Of a stretch of 64,000 nucleotides of DNA, positions 23,324 to 34,458 are shown in pieces. The position numbers and the translations under genes are program-made. The stretch is from Cyathus striatus (Eukaryota; Basidiomycota; Agaricomycetes; Agaricales; Nidulariaceae). The notes beneath the pieces are model-generated. The model was not told where the DNA came from. It made no database searches and was given only the letters and a program-made list of their open reading frames with translations. The stretch is from positions 1,240,001 to 1,304,000 of the forward strand of contig JAOVFP010000012.1 in the NCBI GenBank assembly GCA_025738555.1, written 5' to 3'. Position 1 is the first letter of the stretch, and each line of letters starts with the position of its first letter.

Positions 23324-25880
23324 ATTGAATGGGAGATGGATATGAGCACGGCGGCCCTCTTGAAGAGACAGACGGACGAGAGAGTTAAGTGTCGTGACCC
23401 GTCTAGAGAGAGACAACCGAAGAAGCTAAAGGGAAAGAAAGCCAATGATGCTGTACCATTTGAAGGATATGTTGTTAGGCGCTATTCTATCTCGATCAGA
23501 GATTTCGCAAATTCACAGGGGGTAATAGAGCGGAGCAACGTTTCTTCCAAAATACCCAAGAATCACTGCGATTCGCGCCCCCCCCGGGCTCGGTGCGTAT
23601 CCTCTTTTTTTCGGACATAGTGAGTATCCCAAGGACCTCCAGTGTACTGCGGCGGCATAGAGCGCGTTAATCCGAGATTTGCTACAGAGTATTTTGCACC
23701 AGTACGCTCGAGATATCTTTTTATTCCCTCGCCATAGCAGCTCTTGCCCACTTGATACTCGTAGTTCGTTGCCTTTCGTTGCCCATAGCAGCGCTCCGGC
23801 GACTTGCATCTACCCCAACAAGTAGGCTCAAGTAGGGCGTTCATGTGAGACCTTCGATTGGGATCTTGATGATCAGACCGAGAGTAAGCGTTCACTGTAA
23901 AGATCTCCCAGGATCTCCACTGTCTGGAAAGCAGCCGATGTGCTTGGTGGTGGGGGCCGCGAGGAAAGCACATGGTCGCAGGAACTGGGTGATGCGATGT
24001 CGACGGTCATATTTGTTCCGGTTTGAATTCGATCACATGCTGACAAATACTCCAGCCTCGAGAACTTTGCCTCCGACCTCCAATTGCAACAGCGAGCTCC
24101 TGTTAGCTCTAGCTCTTTTCCTCAGCGTCCTAGACCTCCTTGGATCACATACAGCTTTTTCTTCTATATAAAATCATATTGGATTCCCCTGTCAACGACG
24201 CTCCTTTCTGTTAGATGTAGGTCATTGTAATATGGGCCTGATGCCCTGAACATGCGTATCTCGCCCAATGCTTATGGAGCATGTACTTGTTCAGGATTGC
24301 GCCAAGTTATGTCAAAGTAGTAACAATTTTATCTTTCTCCACAGAGGTAAATTACAGCGGGGTTGCTGAAATATTTATAAAAGGCTGTGTCGATCAATCG
24401 GCGAAGCGTGTGCTCGGTCCCGTTATACGGGAGTTGGCTCAACCAACCTGCAATAGCTATAGTTAAAAGTAAGCAATACTCTGTATTAGACGGTGCATAA
24501 ACATATTCTCTCTACCTACTGATCCGTCTTTACTTGCAGGTTTCAACAGAGCCCTCGATCATGATCAACCATGCTCAGTCATGCCATATAAATAGACGGC
24601 CTCCGAATCCCGACCAATCATAATAGCTTCTAATGCTTCATTATTCCCCACACCAGCCTCCAGTTTTATAGGTTTAAGGGTAGCATGCCACCCATTGGGA
24701 TAACACTCTTCTCGAGTTCCAAATGAAAAAGATCTTCCACAAATAACTTCGCGCACCATATGAAGTCGTTGGAAATATAAACGAGAATCGAGCCCGATTG
24801 GCTAACCTGCTCTTGCTTCATCGTACTTAGGCTTACTTGGGCTCCCCGGCCTTCAATCGCCATAGCCGTTATGTACCACCGACGGCCAAGTAATGACACT
24901 ATTGTCGTGAATCCTCTTTACTGCTTCTCATTAACGACTCACAACTGTCATGTTTTTGGACATTCTCTATGCATTTCACACGTTGAAAGTAATTTACTTC
25001 GATATAAAGATATCATATCATATGGATAAGTACTAGTAAGTATTGAATGAGAGAGCATTTCGGCTATCTTCAAGGTTTATCTTATACTAACCTTTGCCTA
25101 TAGTACCCAGCGGTTTTGTCAAAGCACCCAAGTAAATGAAGTGTGGAGCTGTTGTCGTACTCGTACATCATTGAGTGATTCTTCGTAGGTGTCCTACAAC
25201 AATTGCTTAAGGTGAAATATGTAAGTAATGCAGTAAATCGATTAAAGTTAAAGTACCAAATATCTTTCATTACACGAATCATTGAACTTATGCTCATGGC
25301 GTCTTTCAAAGTTTCTCTCGAAACATAGTAGGTCGACCAGAAAACCGACATAACATCAGGCATACACGTATGTGCGCGATTCCAATTTGACATACTTAAA
25401 TCAAATCTAGAATCCACGTTCTGTACTATTCACGGGATATACCCTCATATGCCCTGAGGATACGCAGGGATACGTGCCTGAAGGTGCCTCAACGGACCTC
25501 CAGTAATTATCGATTAAGTACACTACTAATAAGTTGTACTGAGCCAGGCACAGTTCTTAACTGGTTGAAGTCCGCCGGTACTCAAGTGCATATACCATGT
25601 GGATTCCACATGGAACTTGCCTGAAAGTTTGTTGTGAGTAGGTCACGAGTACGAGCGCAATATACTTACCATCAAAGTGGTACTCTTAGTTGTCACGATG
25701 ACGCAGGATCGTCTTTTCACATGATATAAATTCAATTTAAACTCGCAGTTTTGGCACCGCAAGAAGTTCCTGGTACCTTATATTACAGGCACACGATAAT
25801 ACGTTCTATGCATATACATTGCACGCATGCGGATGCATGGCGTTTGCGGCACTTCGAAAGCTCGGAGGAGTTTGGGAGTC
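23324..25880. other. Intergenic region, no gene recognised
   Basis: No exon chain or repeat family could be supported. Small ORFs on the minus strand near 24666-24899 and 25082-25417 lack recognisable motifs. A C-run of eight followed by GGGC occurs at about 23579. Confidence 0.4.
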
Positions 25881-25887
25881 TTTCTAC

Positions 25888-26080
25888 AGTATTAACCACG
25901 AAATGTGGAAGTAGATTGAGGAATTTATAAAGGTGCTTACTTCTGTCAGGAATCAAGAACGACCGTCTTTGGCATATTAGAATTTATGACATCACCGATC
26001 CGTGTCAAGCAATAGATATATGAAAGCTGGATTGACAATGAATGTGTGGGCTGCTAGTACGCGAAAATCCAATATGAAGA
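25888..26080 (+). pseudogene. 3' scrap of an F-box/LRR-type gene
   Basis: The text TTAACCACGAAATGTGGAAG, then GAATTTATAAAGGTGCTTAC and CTTCTGTCAGGAATCAAGAA, aligns with the last 100 bases of the broken F-box paralogue (about 32405-32515) and with the end of the intact gene (about 27900-27990). Frames are broken. Only the C-terminal end is left, about 230 bases upstream of the intact gene, so at least three copies once lay in tandem. Confidence 0.6.
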
Positions 26081-26304
26081 CGGTGGTGACCAATTTAATG
26101 GTATGAACCTGGCTGTTTAACCTCACTACTCTATTTTGGTTAGAATTCGGAACCAATAATGTAAAAGAAAATGCAATCTATAATGCATTGAGTTGGAGAC
26201 TATTGAAATGGGATGATACAAAATTTGAATAGTCATACTTGAATACTTGTTCCTTCAGTTCAACGAATTGTTCTCTTTGCACACTCCCAGTCCCCGATTC
26301 CTCC

Positions 26305-27997
26305 ATGACTTCGCCCGCAACACTTCCTCTTTTACCAGAAATCCTTAGTCTGATATGCGAAAACCTCGCATCCCATAAACCTACTTTGTCTTCGCTTGCA
26401 AGAACATGCACAATGTTTGAAAGGCCGGCACTGGAGGTACTTTGGTTTGAACTTGAAGGGATCCACCCATTGGTGAAATGCTTACCATCGAATTTTTGGG
26501 CTGAAGAAGTACATGACTATGATGTATATCTGGTATGTACATCTATAACTTCAGGCTCAGTGATCAAGTCTAATCTAAGATTCTAACGAATAACAGGTAC
26601 TTAAAAGCCCCATATTGTCAACTGACTGCGTACGATTATGTCGCTATGCCAGTATGATTCGGCACTTTTCACTTGACTCCACAAGTAACAATACACTTGT
26701 CCACACTAACATATATAATGGCCTTCAAGTGGCACTACAGGGTAAAAAACTGCTACCAAATGTTCAGAAGTTAAAGTGGACTTGCAGTAGCACCACAGAT
26801 GTCACTTTCCCCTATATTCATATGTTCTTGGGGCCTCACATAACCAAAGTTCAATACACATTTTTCACGGCCTCTCCCGAGCAAGTTTCGCTGATGCCTG
26901 CCTTAATCAATCAGTTTCCTTCACTGGAAAGTGTTGACTTCTTAATTGATGACGATGTCCCCCTCTCCAAGGAAAGTGACTGGAAGGCGGTCCAGCTGAT
27001 CTCTGGTTCTGTTTACAGGTGCAATAATCTGAAAGTACTGGAGGTCCCAAGCCTCACGCATTCTGCCCTCCTGCAGGTATCATCGTTGTCTCATTTGGAG
27101 TCATTAACGATGACAAAAGAATGCAAATTCGGTGATGTCAAGCATGTAACGAAAACAGGCGGATTTCCAGCCCTAATTAGTCTCGAACTTCAGGGATGTC
27201 ATAATGCTTCAGATTGCATTTCAGTATTGAAGTTGATGGACTGCTCGCCAGTAGGCAAATTGACATTATATATTGATGAAGTGGAGACCTCAGAGTCTTG
27301 GGAAAAAATCTTCTTTACTATGAACCAGCACTGTTGTCACAATAGCCTCGAATATTTAGAATGCTGCGATGCAGTTGAAGATGATTCAGAGGCCATTATC
27401 ACACGACTTCTCGGGGAGATGGTCGACTCTAAGGTCTTGAAGCCGCTTCTGGATTTTGCAAATCTTGGATACATATTTCTTGGAATCACTAGGGAACTTC
27501 ACTTTTCTACTTCTGTTACGGCAAAGGAAATCGCTTGTAGTTGGAAAAAAGTTGAACTATTGAGGCTGGAGACCGGCAGCTTCTCTCGATGCGCTGAACC
27601 ATCGAGATTCACTCTTATAGATTTAATTCATTTTGCAGAGAATTGTCCAAAGCTTAGGACACTTGGCCTCACACTTGATTTAAGCACTCCTTCAGAGGTT
27701 GACTCACACAATTTACCTTGGAGCAACGCACAAGCGACAAAACTCTCAGAATTATATGTGGGTGATTCGCCCATTAACAATCCTTTCCTTGTCGCGGCAA
27801 ATTTATCGGGCATTTTTCCTGGGCTGGAGCGTATAATAACAGTAGAAGATGAAGAGTATGATTCCAACAGTAGTCTAGAGCCGATTGGTAACAGGCACAA
27901 CGCTTGGAAGCAGGTTGAGAAAATTATAAAAGTATTTGTTGCTGTTAGGAAACAAGAACAGTCGTACGCAGAACTTCAATATAAACACAATCTCTGA
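26305..27997 (+). CDS. F-box protein with C-terminal leucine-rich-like region
   Basis: Exons 26305-26532 and 26597-27997 give 542 residues; the intron is 64 nt and phase 0. The N-terminus holds an F-box: LPLLPEILSLICENLASHKP, then LSSLARTCTMFERPALEVLW. The remainder has irregular leucine-rich spacing, for example LKVLEVPSLTHSALLQVSSL and LISLELQGCHNASDCISVL, as in many Agaricomycete F-box proteins. F-box proteins recruit substrates to SCF ubiquitin ligases through Skp1; the substrate here cannot be guessed. The upstream Met at 26239 would add 22 Cys/Ser-rich residues and is less likely. It is flanked by a 3' scrap at 25.9 kb and a disrupted paralogue at 29.2-32.5 kb. Confidence 0.85.
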
Positions 27998-27999
27998 CT

Positions 28000-29199
28000 T
28001 AGAGAAATGCAACAAAAAAAGAGAGCACGAATTTAATAGCCTCGAGGGACAGCAATTTGAAGGGGTTTGGTGGAGTGATTGTCTAATCTGAATGTCGGTC
28101 AAGGAAATAAAGTAAATAAGTTCAAAACAGGATGGAAAAAGCGAATAAATGAAGCAAAAATAGGAACATGCGTACTGAAAAGCTGACCAAATGTCTCAGT
28201 GGCACCTTCGCGTTAATCTTCACGTTCTTGAATTAATTTTCCAACAATAATCAGAAGGGCATGGATGTGTACGTCTTCGGGGCTTGGTATAAAGATGCAA
28301 ACGAGAAGATGACTATAGATAAAATACATCAGTACTTGTTTGATACAGATATTGACACTGTCAAGTGAAACATACTATATAATTCTAAGCTTGTCGGGTT
28401 ATGGAGGCAGTTAGGATGCTTCTTAATGTTATGGTTGAAAGCAGATGCAGCTTGGAGATTGACAGTACTGCTGAGAATGGTACCGCCCGATGGACATGCG
28501 GAAAGGATAGGGTGGGAGCGCTGTCGCAGTTCCAGAAGTATTCCAGTATACTATATTCGTCCATATGAGCCTCCAGTGTCCACTCTCGTTTCACTATGCC
28601 ACCATACCCGACAATCCTATCCAGACTTTTCAAAGCCCACGAGCAAAGTAGGTTCAAGGTTACCACAAGCACTACTAACTTTCATCTAAAAAGGACATCA
28701 TAGCGAGATTCAAACATTTCCATTTCTGAGAGTCAGATGCGCAAGGTGCACAGCTGGAGAGAGGGAGTAAGTTCCACGATCATATATGTAGGGTGTGTGG
28801 CCTTACTAATGTCAATCCTCATCAGTGCTCAATTGTCCAGACATAGTCGTCCAGGGTTGTTATTCAGAATTCTAGGGGCATAATCCCTCTAGACTCTGTA
28901 CTCTGTAATAAAAACGAGGTTAACGTTCGTGTGGAGGGAAACACATAAATTGGAGGAGTGGTTGGAAGCGAAATGAGTCGTATTCCTTTTTGCGGGTGAG
29001 AGGAAGGGCGCTTGTATAACGGGCGCCCGCCGTTACTTACATAGACATGTGCGTTTACTTATTTACTCATGTATTCGAGTCTCGGAGTCTCGGACCGAGT
29101 CGGACGTAACGACGTCAAAGTTCAAGCTAACGTTGAACAGAACCAATGTCGACTGTGGTTCGGCAATTTTTTTTCTTTGCAAGCACCTCGGTTTTTTTC
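28000..29199. other. Intergenic region between F-box copies
   Basis: No gene or repeat recognised. Several short ORFs on both strands lack any family pattern. Confidence 0.4.
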
Positions 29200-32100
29200 A
29201 TGCGCTATCCCTCAGAACTTATTCGTACACCTGAAATTCGTAGGCTCATATGTGAACATTTGATATCACACAAGCCTACATTGGCCTTCACTTGCAAGAA
29301 CATGCAAGGCATTTGAGGGACCAGCACTTCATGTGCTTTGGTTTGATCTTGAAGGGTTCCACACACTGGTGAAATGCTTACCATCCAGTGTGTGGACTGA
29401 AGAACAACGTGAAAATTGTGTACATGTTGTATGTAAATTTATACTTCAGGCAGTGACTTGGGAAAAGATCAAGTCTAATCTAACGGCAGGTTCTTAAAAG
29501 CCCCATACTGGATTCCCACTGCATTTGATTTTATTGCTATGCTAGTATGGTTCGGTGCTTTTCAAATCACTCCACAAGTAATAACACACTTGTCCACAAT
29601 AGCATATATAATGGCCTTCAAGTTGCCCTTCAGGGCCAAAAACTACTACCAAATATTCAGCAGTTAAATTGGAAATTCCCACTACCTTTTAAGGTAGTTG
29701 GGTTATAGGGTGGTCTGATTTCCCTATAAGGCGATTTACAGGTTCGTGAATGGGATCTCAGCCTGATTGGCTGGAGCCTGTGACAATCCTGTGACTGCTG
29801 ATGAATTCACTCATCTCAGATCCTCTCCTTGCTGATTTTTGTATTCAGATAGTGAGGGTCAACATCTGTCACTCTTTGCCACATACTTAACCACTGGTTG
29901 CCTTTGCAAAACGATAACATAGCCAATTGAGGTCACGTCCTTTGGTTTGTCCCTCCCCTCATTCCCTTCATTCCTTTCCTCTCATACCCCTCCTTGTTTA
30001 CCATCCTTTCTCTCCTCTTACCTATCCCATTCCTTCTTTCCGTTCATTTGCTTCACTCTCTTCTTATTCCTTCTTCACTTCCCTTCCCTTCCCTTCACCT
30101 CCCTCCTCTGGCTTCACCTCGCTAACCCCTTCCCAGCAGTACCCCACCTCAATTCATCTCACTCTCTGAGATTGAAAGCAAACGGGAGATGACAAGCACC
30201 AAACAGCCCTCCAGGGTGTGACAGAATATGGTCGAGTCTTCCCTGGGAACGTGGTGCAATTGCCTAGTGAATCAGTATGGAGATATGAATGGGACGGGTG
30301 CTGGTGCTGGGAACTTAAAGTAAGATGGGCTAGGGTCAAGGTCAAGAAATGTATGTAAATGAGCCTCTTCTCATCTTCTCTCTTTAACTTGTCTATTCTC
30401 TTCCTTCGCCATGTCTTCTTTCTTCCGTTCTTTGTTCTGTTTTCCGTCCTCCATCCTCCTCCCTTCCTCTCCTCTCATTTCATGCAAGTGCTAACCCCCT
30501 CTCCAGTTCACCCACCGCAAAGGCACCCTTCAATCACACACGCGCTCATTGTGCAGGGACATATACATTATGCATTGATGTGGTGCACACGTACTGAAGC
30601 AGCCGGCTACATGAAACTGCTGGGCTTCGCATATGATAGGAGAGGAGGGCGTAGATGGCATGGAGGGAGGGTGAGCTCTCCTTTGACTCAACTACTTGTG
30701 CGAGTGGTGTCTTTGGACTAGGAATGGAGGTGGAGACAGTGGGTGGTACTGTAATGCTTGCACCAGGATTGAGCATGTTGCATGCTCGATCGTGTGTACG
30801 AGATGGGAAGAGTGACTGACGCTAGTCGTAGTCATGACGTAGGTGGATGCGACGATTGAGGAAGGGACTCATGCTCGTGGCCCATCTTTCCTACCCTTCC
30901 TTTCTCTCTATTTACATTTCTCCTATCCCTATGCTTCTCGTCATCCTCTCTTTCCCCTCAAACACTTTCCCTTGTACACTCCATCTCTGATCTACACTCC
31001 TTTTCTTGTCAATTTCCTTTCGTCAAGAATTAACACGCTATATCTATTCAATCACCTCAAATTTCTTAACCGCAAACCTACCCTTCAATCATACATGCGC
31101 TCACTTGAAGAGCCATGGAAGCCGAAGTGGAAGTGAGTCACACAAGGAGTTCTTCGCTACCAACTTGGTGAAAGCTGGCGGCAAGATCGTGTCTCTCGGA
31201 CGTATAAACTTTTCCCCACAACAAATTGTATTTCTAATGGTAATTGTCTGTTAAATGAGGAGGTAGTGGGCCCTGCCGCTTGCCGGCCCTATTCTTTATG
31301 TACACAAGACACTTTTCCATATATTCAAATGTTCTTTGGGCCTCGCGTAACCAGTATTCGATACACATTTTCGACGACCTCCCCCGAACAAGTTTCGGTG
31401 GTTCCTGCCCTATGCAACCAGTATCATTTGCTAGAGGTCGTCACATTTCTATTTCTTGATGGCGCAGGGCCCATACAGAGATCATATCGACAGGCAGTCG
31501 AAATGATTTCTCATTCGGTTTACAAGAGCAATAGTCTGAAAATACTAGAGGTGCCAAATCTCACTCATTCTGCCTTCTTGCAGCTATCATCATTGCCTCA
31601 ATTGGAGGCACTAACAATAACCGAATGTCACAAACTCGGTGATGTCAATCATAATGCAACGAAAACGGGCGGGTTTCCAGTTCTGCATAGGCTCCGACTT
31701 CAGGAATGTCATACCTCCTCAGATTGCATCACAGTACTGAAGCTCATGGATCGTTCGCCCGTATGCAAGCTGTATTTATCTTTTTCTAAAGAAGAAACCT
31801 CTAAATCGTTGGGGATGATCTTTCTCACTATGAACCAACACTTTCGTCACGATAGTCTCAAATATTTCGAATATTGTGACAGCGTAAAACTTCCATTTAA
31901 TCCGAAAGTCACTGTTACACGATCTCGTTGGGATATGATCAACTCTAGGGTCTTGAAACTTCTTCTGGACTTCCAAAATCTCGAGCAGGTCTTCATCTGC
32001 ATAACGAAGGAGCTGTACATCAGTCATTTCGTCACGCCAATGCACATAGCCTCTAGCTGGAAAAATCTTAAAACATTGAGGATGGACACTTGCATCTTCT

Positions 32101-32522
32101 CTAGACTCGGTGAACCACCGAACATAACCCTTGTAGACTTAATTCATTTCGCAAAAAATTGTCCAAAGCTAGAGACGCTTGGCCTTACACTTGATCTACG
32201 AATTCCTCCAATGATCGATGAAGACGATATATCCTTTGGCGGGGCACGAGCGACAAATCGTCTCTCGGAATTATATGTTGCAGATTCACCCATCGAGAAC
32301 CCTTGCCTTGTGGCGGCTACTCTGTCAGGGATTTTCCCAATGTTAAAGCGTATAATAACGCTTGAAGAAGAAGAGGAAAAATTCAGTGATATTCCGGGGG
32401 GGTCTATTAACCACAAGACGTGGAAGCAGGTCGAAGAGTTTATACCTATTTTTACTTCCGTCAGGAATCAAGAAAGGTTCTATACAGATGTTCAATATCA
32501 ATACTATGATGGTTGGTGCTAA
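29200..32522 (+). pseudogene. F-box paralogue broken by stops, a frameshift and a 1.6-kb insertion
   Basis: The 5' part (29200-29672) aligns with the intact F-box gene at 26305, including the intron region near 29440-29490, but has an extra base near 29290 that shifts frame and a TGA where the intact gene has an Arg codon (near 29527). Homology stops at about 29672 after CAGTTAAATTGG and resumes at about 31303 with CCATATATTCAAATGTTC. The 3' part stays open to 32522 and encodes about 400 residues starting DTFPYIQMFFGP, closely similar to residues downstream of the matching point in the intact copy. The long open 3' half suggests either recent inactivation or continued use of a truncated product. 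Confidence 0.8.
29673..31302. mobile_element. 1.6-kb pyrimidine-rich insertion within the F-box paralogue, class unknown
   Basis: The segment has no counterpart in the intact gene. It is strongly CT-rich on the plus strand (29940-30140, 30360-30480, 30880-31020). It contains a related pair of sequences at about 30515-30552 and 31065-31102 sharing ACCGCAAA, ACCCTTCAATCA and GCGCTCA, so it has internal duplication. It opens with the near-palindrome ACTACCTTTTAAGGTAGT. No transposase ORF, clear terminal repeat or target duplication was found, so a non-autonomous element is inferred from the interruption alone. Confidence 0.45.
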
Positions 32523-33010
32523 TTTACGGTAGACTGGAATACACTAGTGCCATGGACTATTTAGACTTTTTATATCACCCGATTGTAGCATTTTTAAGTA
32601 CATTAAATGGGAGTGATCTAGTCTACCTGCAACAATTATCACAAGGATATATATAAGTTGTTACGTCGGAATCTGATCCATCTCTACACGTTGAATTTCG
32701 GGTTATCTCAGCACAACCTAACTACGACCACCGACAACCTCCGACCATACGCAAGGCTTAAGAGGGCTTACCGAGCTTCATCAGTTCGCTTCTCACTTTG
32801 TCCATGTCATCAACATCGCTCTCAAGACTCAAACTAATCCCGCCAAGGTCCAGTCCATTCTTCCGACATTTTTTATACAACGGTCCGGGCGGAGTACGTC
32901 GCCCGATGTTCGCTCGGAACAAATTGTTTTTATGAAAGTCGTATGGCTCGCTTTAGCAACATAGCAACCCTCTGGTTCCGCAATCTAGCCGATATTGCAC
33001 CTAAAAATCA

Positions 33011-33018
33011 TATATAAC
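33011..33018 (+). promoter_or_regulatory. Candidate TATA box of the pectin methylesterase gene
   Basis: TATATAAC lies 31 to 38 bases before the ATG. The spacing implies a very short 5' leader, so it may not be the only promoter element. Confidence 0.4.
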
Positions 33019-33048
33019 GCGCCCAGCAGGTGAAGAAACGCAACAATA

Positions 33049-34259
33049 ATGGCGTTCCGGGCTTTCTCGACTGTTCTTCTTCTACTTACGTACGTGTACG
33101 CCGTCTTCGCAACAGCGAGGACGTCGCCACCTTCGGGCTCGTATGTCGTCCGCGCAGGTACAACCGCATCTGGGGAGTACAAGACCGTTCAAGCGGCCGT
33201 GAATGCGCTCCCGAAAGACAGCACCTCAAGGTCTATCTTCATCTACCCCGGAACCTACAAGGAGCAAGTCTATATCAGCCGCACTGGACCTGTTACCGTT
33301 CGTACTCCTTCTTCCCACTCCTACATCCTAGCTGACCATCCACCAGATCTACGGGTACACCACATCAACTGGCTCCTACTCTGGCAACCAAGTGAACATC
33401 GTCAATGGCCTCTCAGCCGCTGCAGCAGGCTCAAACGACGCCAGCGGGACCTTGCGCGTGCACAACGACTATTTCAAGATGTACAACGTGAATGTGAAGA
33501 ACACGTTCGGAAAGGGCTCACAGGCCATCGCTCTCAGCCAGTACGGCAGTCACGTTGGTTTCTACGCCTGTGGATTCTACGGTTATCAGGATACAATCCT
33601 GACGAACCAGGGCAAGCAGGTCTTCTTGAGGAGTTACATTGAGGTAGGTCCACTTTCTCTTGTCCATAGACAACGACTGATGGCGTTTTCTATGCGCATA
33701 GGGTGCGGTAGATTTCATCTTCGGCAGATTGGGACTCGCTTATTTCGGTGGCAACACTATCGGTGTAAAGGGCCCAGGCTGGATTACCGCCAGCGGACGT
33801 CAGTCAAACGACGGTGGCAGCTGTAAGTCCCTCCTTACCTTCCTGCACCTCTCGCTGACACAGCAATACCAGACGTCTTCAACAAGAACACTATCGTCCT
33901 CGCCTCAGGCGCATCCGGCGTCGGCAAGAACGTCTACCTTGGTCGTCCATGGGGCAACTACGCCAAGTACGTCTAGCCCCGTTATCTTCTAAAACCTCCA
34001 CCTAACAACCAACAGAGTAATCTTCAAAAACACCATCATTGGCGCATCGCTTAATACCGCTCTCTGGGGGACCTGGAACACAGGCGACGAGCGCACGGAT
34101 CATGTTACCTTTGCCGACTACAACACAACTGGCCTCAGCGGCATCAAGCGCGCCAGCTTTTCGACTGCCCTCACCGCATCGCAGGCAAATGCTTATACCA
34201 TCGCGAGCGCTGTAGGTACCGATTACGCCAACTGGGTTGATGCTGCATACGTAGTTTGA
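33049..34259 (+). CDS. Pectin methylesterase (CE8), secreted
   Basis: Exons 33049-33297, 33347-33643, 33702-33822, 33873-33966 and 34016-34259; 334 residues. A signal peptide is evident at the N-terminus (hydrophobic run STVLLLLTYVYAVFATA). CE8 motifs occur in order: GTYKEQVYISR, GSQAIALSQYGSHVGFYACG, GYQDTILTNQGKQVFL with a catalytic Asp, GAVDFIFG with the second catalytic Asp, and GRPWGNYAK with the substrate-binding Arg and Trp. The enzyme removes methyl groups from homogalacturonan outside the cell, producing pectate and methanol and opening pectin to other enzymes. It runs towards FEN1, with about 200 bases between the stop codons. Confidence 0.93.
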
Positions 34260-34458
34260 GGAATCGGAGGGAATAAGCAAGGGAAGAACGAAGGAGCGTT
34301 GATTGAAACCTAATTCGAATAGTCGTCTGTCGCTTGCCACTCATTTCATCTGCCACTCGTTAATTATCATATACCCAATAAATAGTAGTTTCATAATATG
34401 AAAGCAATAGCAAGCATCAGTACAAACACATAAGTAACAAAAGTATTACCACCCCCAT

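Noticed and set aside
24666..25417. Minus-strand ORFs of 77 and 111 codons
   Set aside because: No domain, no matching splice neighbours, AT-rich context.
29927..30721. Proline/serine/phenylalanine-rich ORFs
   Set aside because: They are translations of the CT-rich tracts in the insertion.
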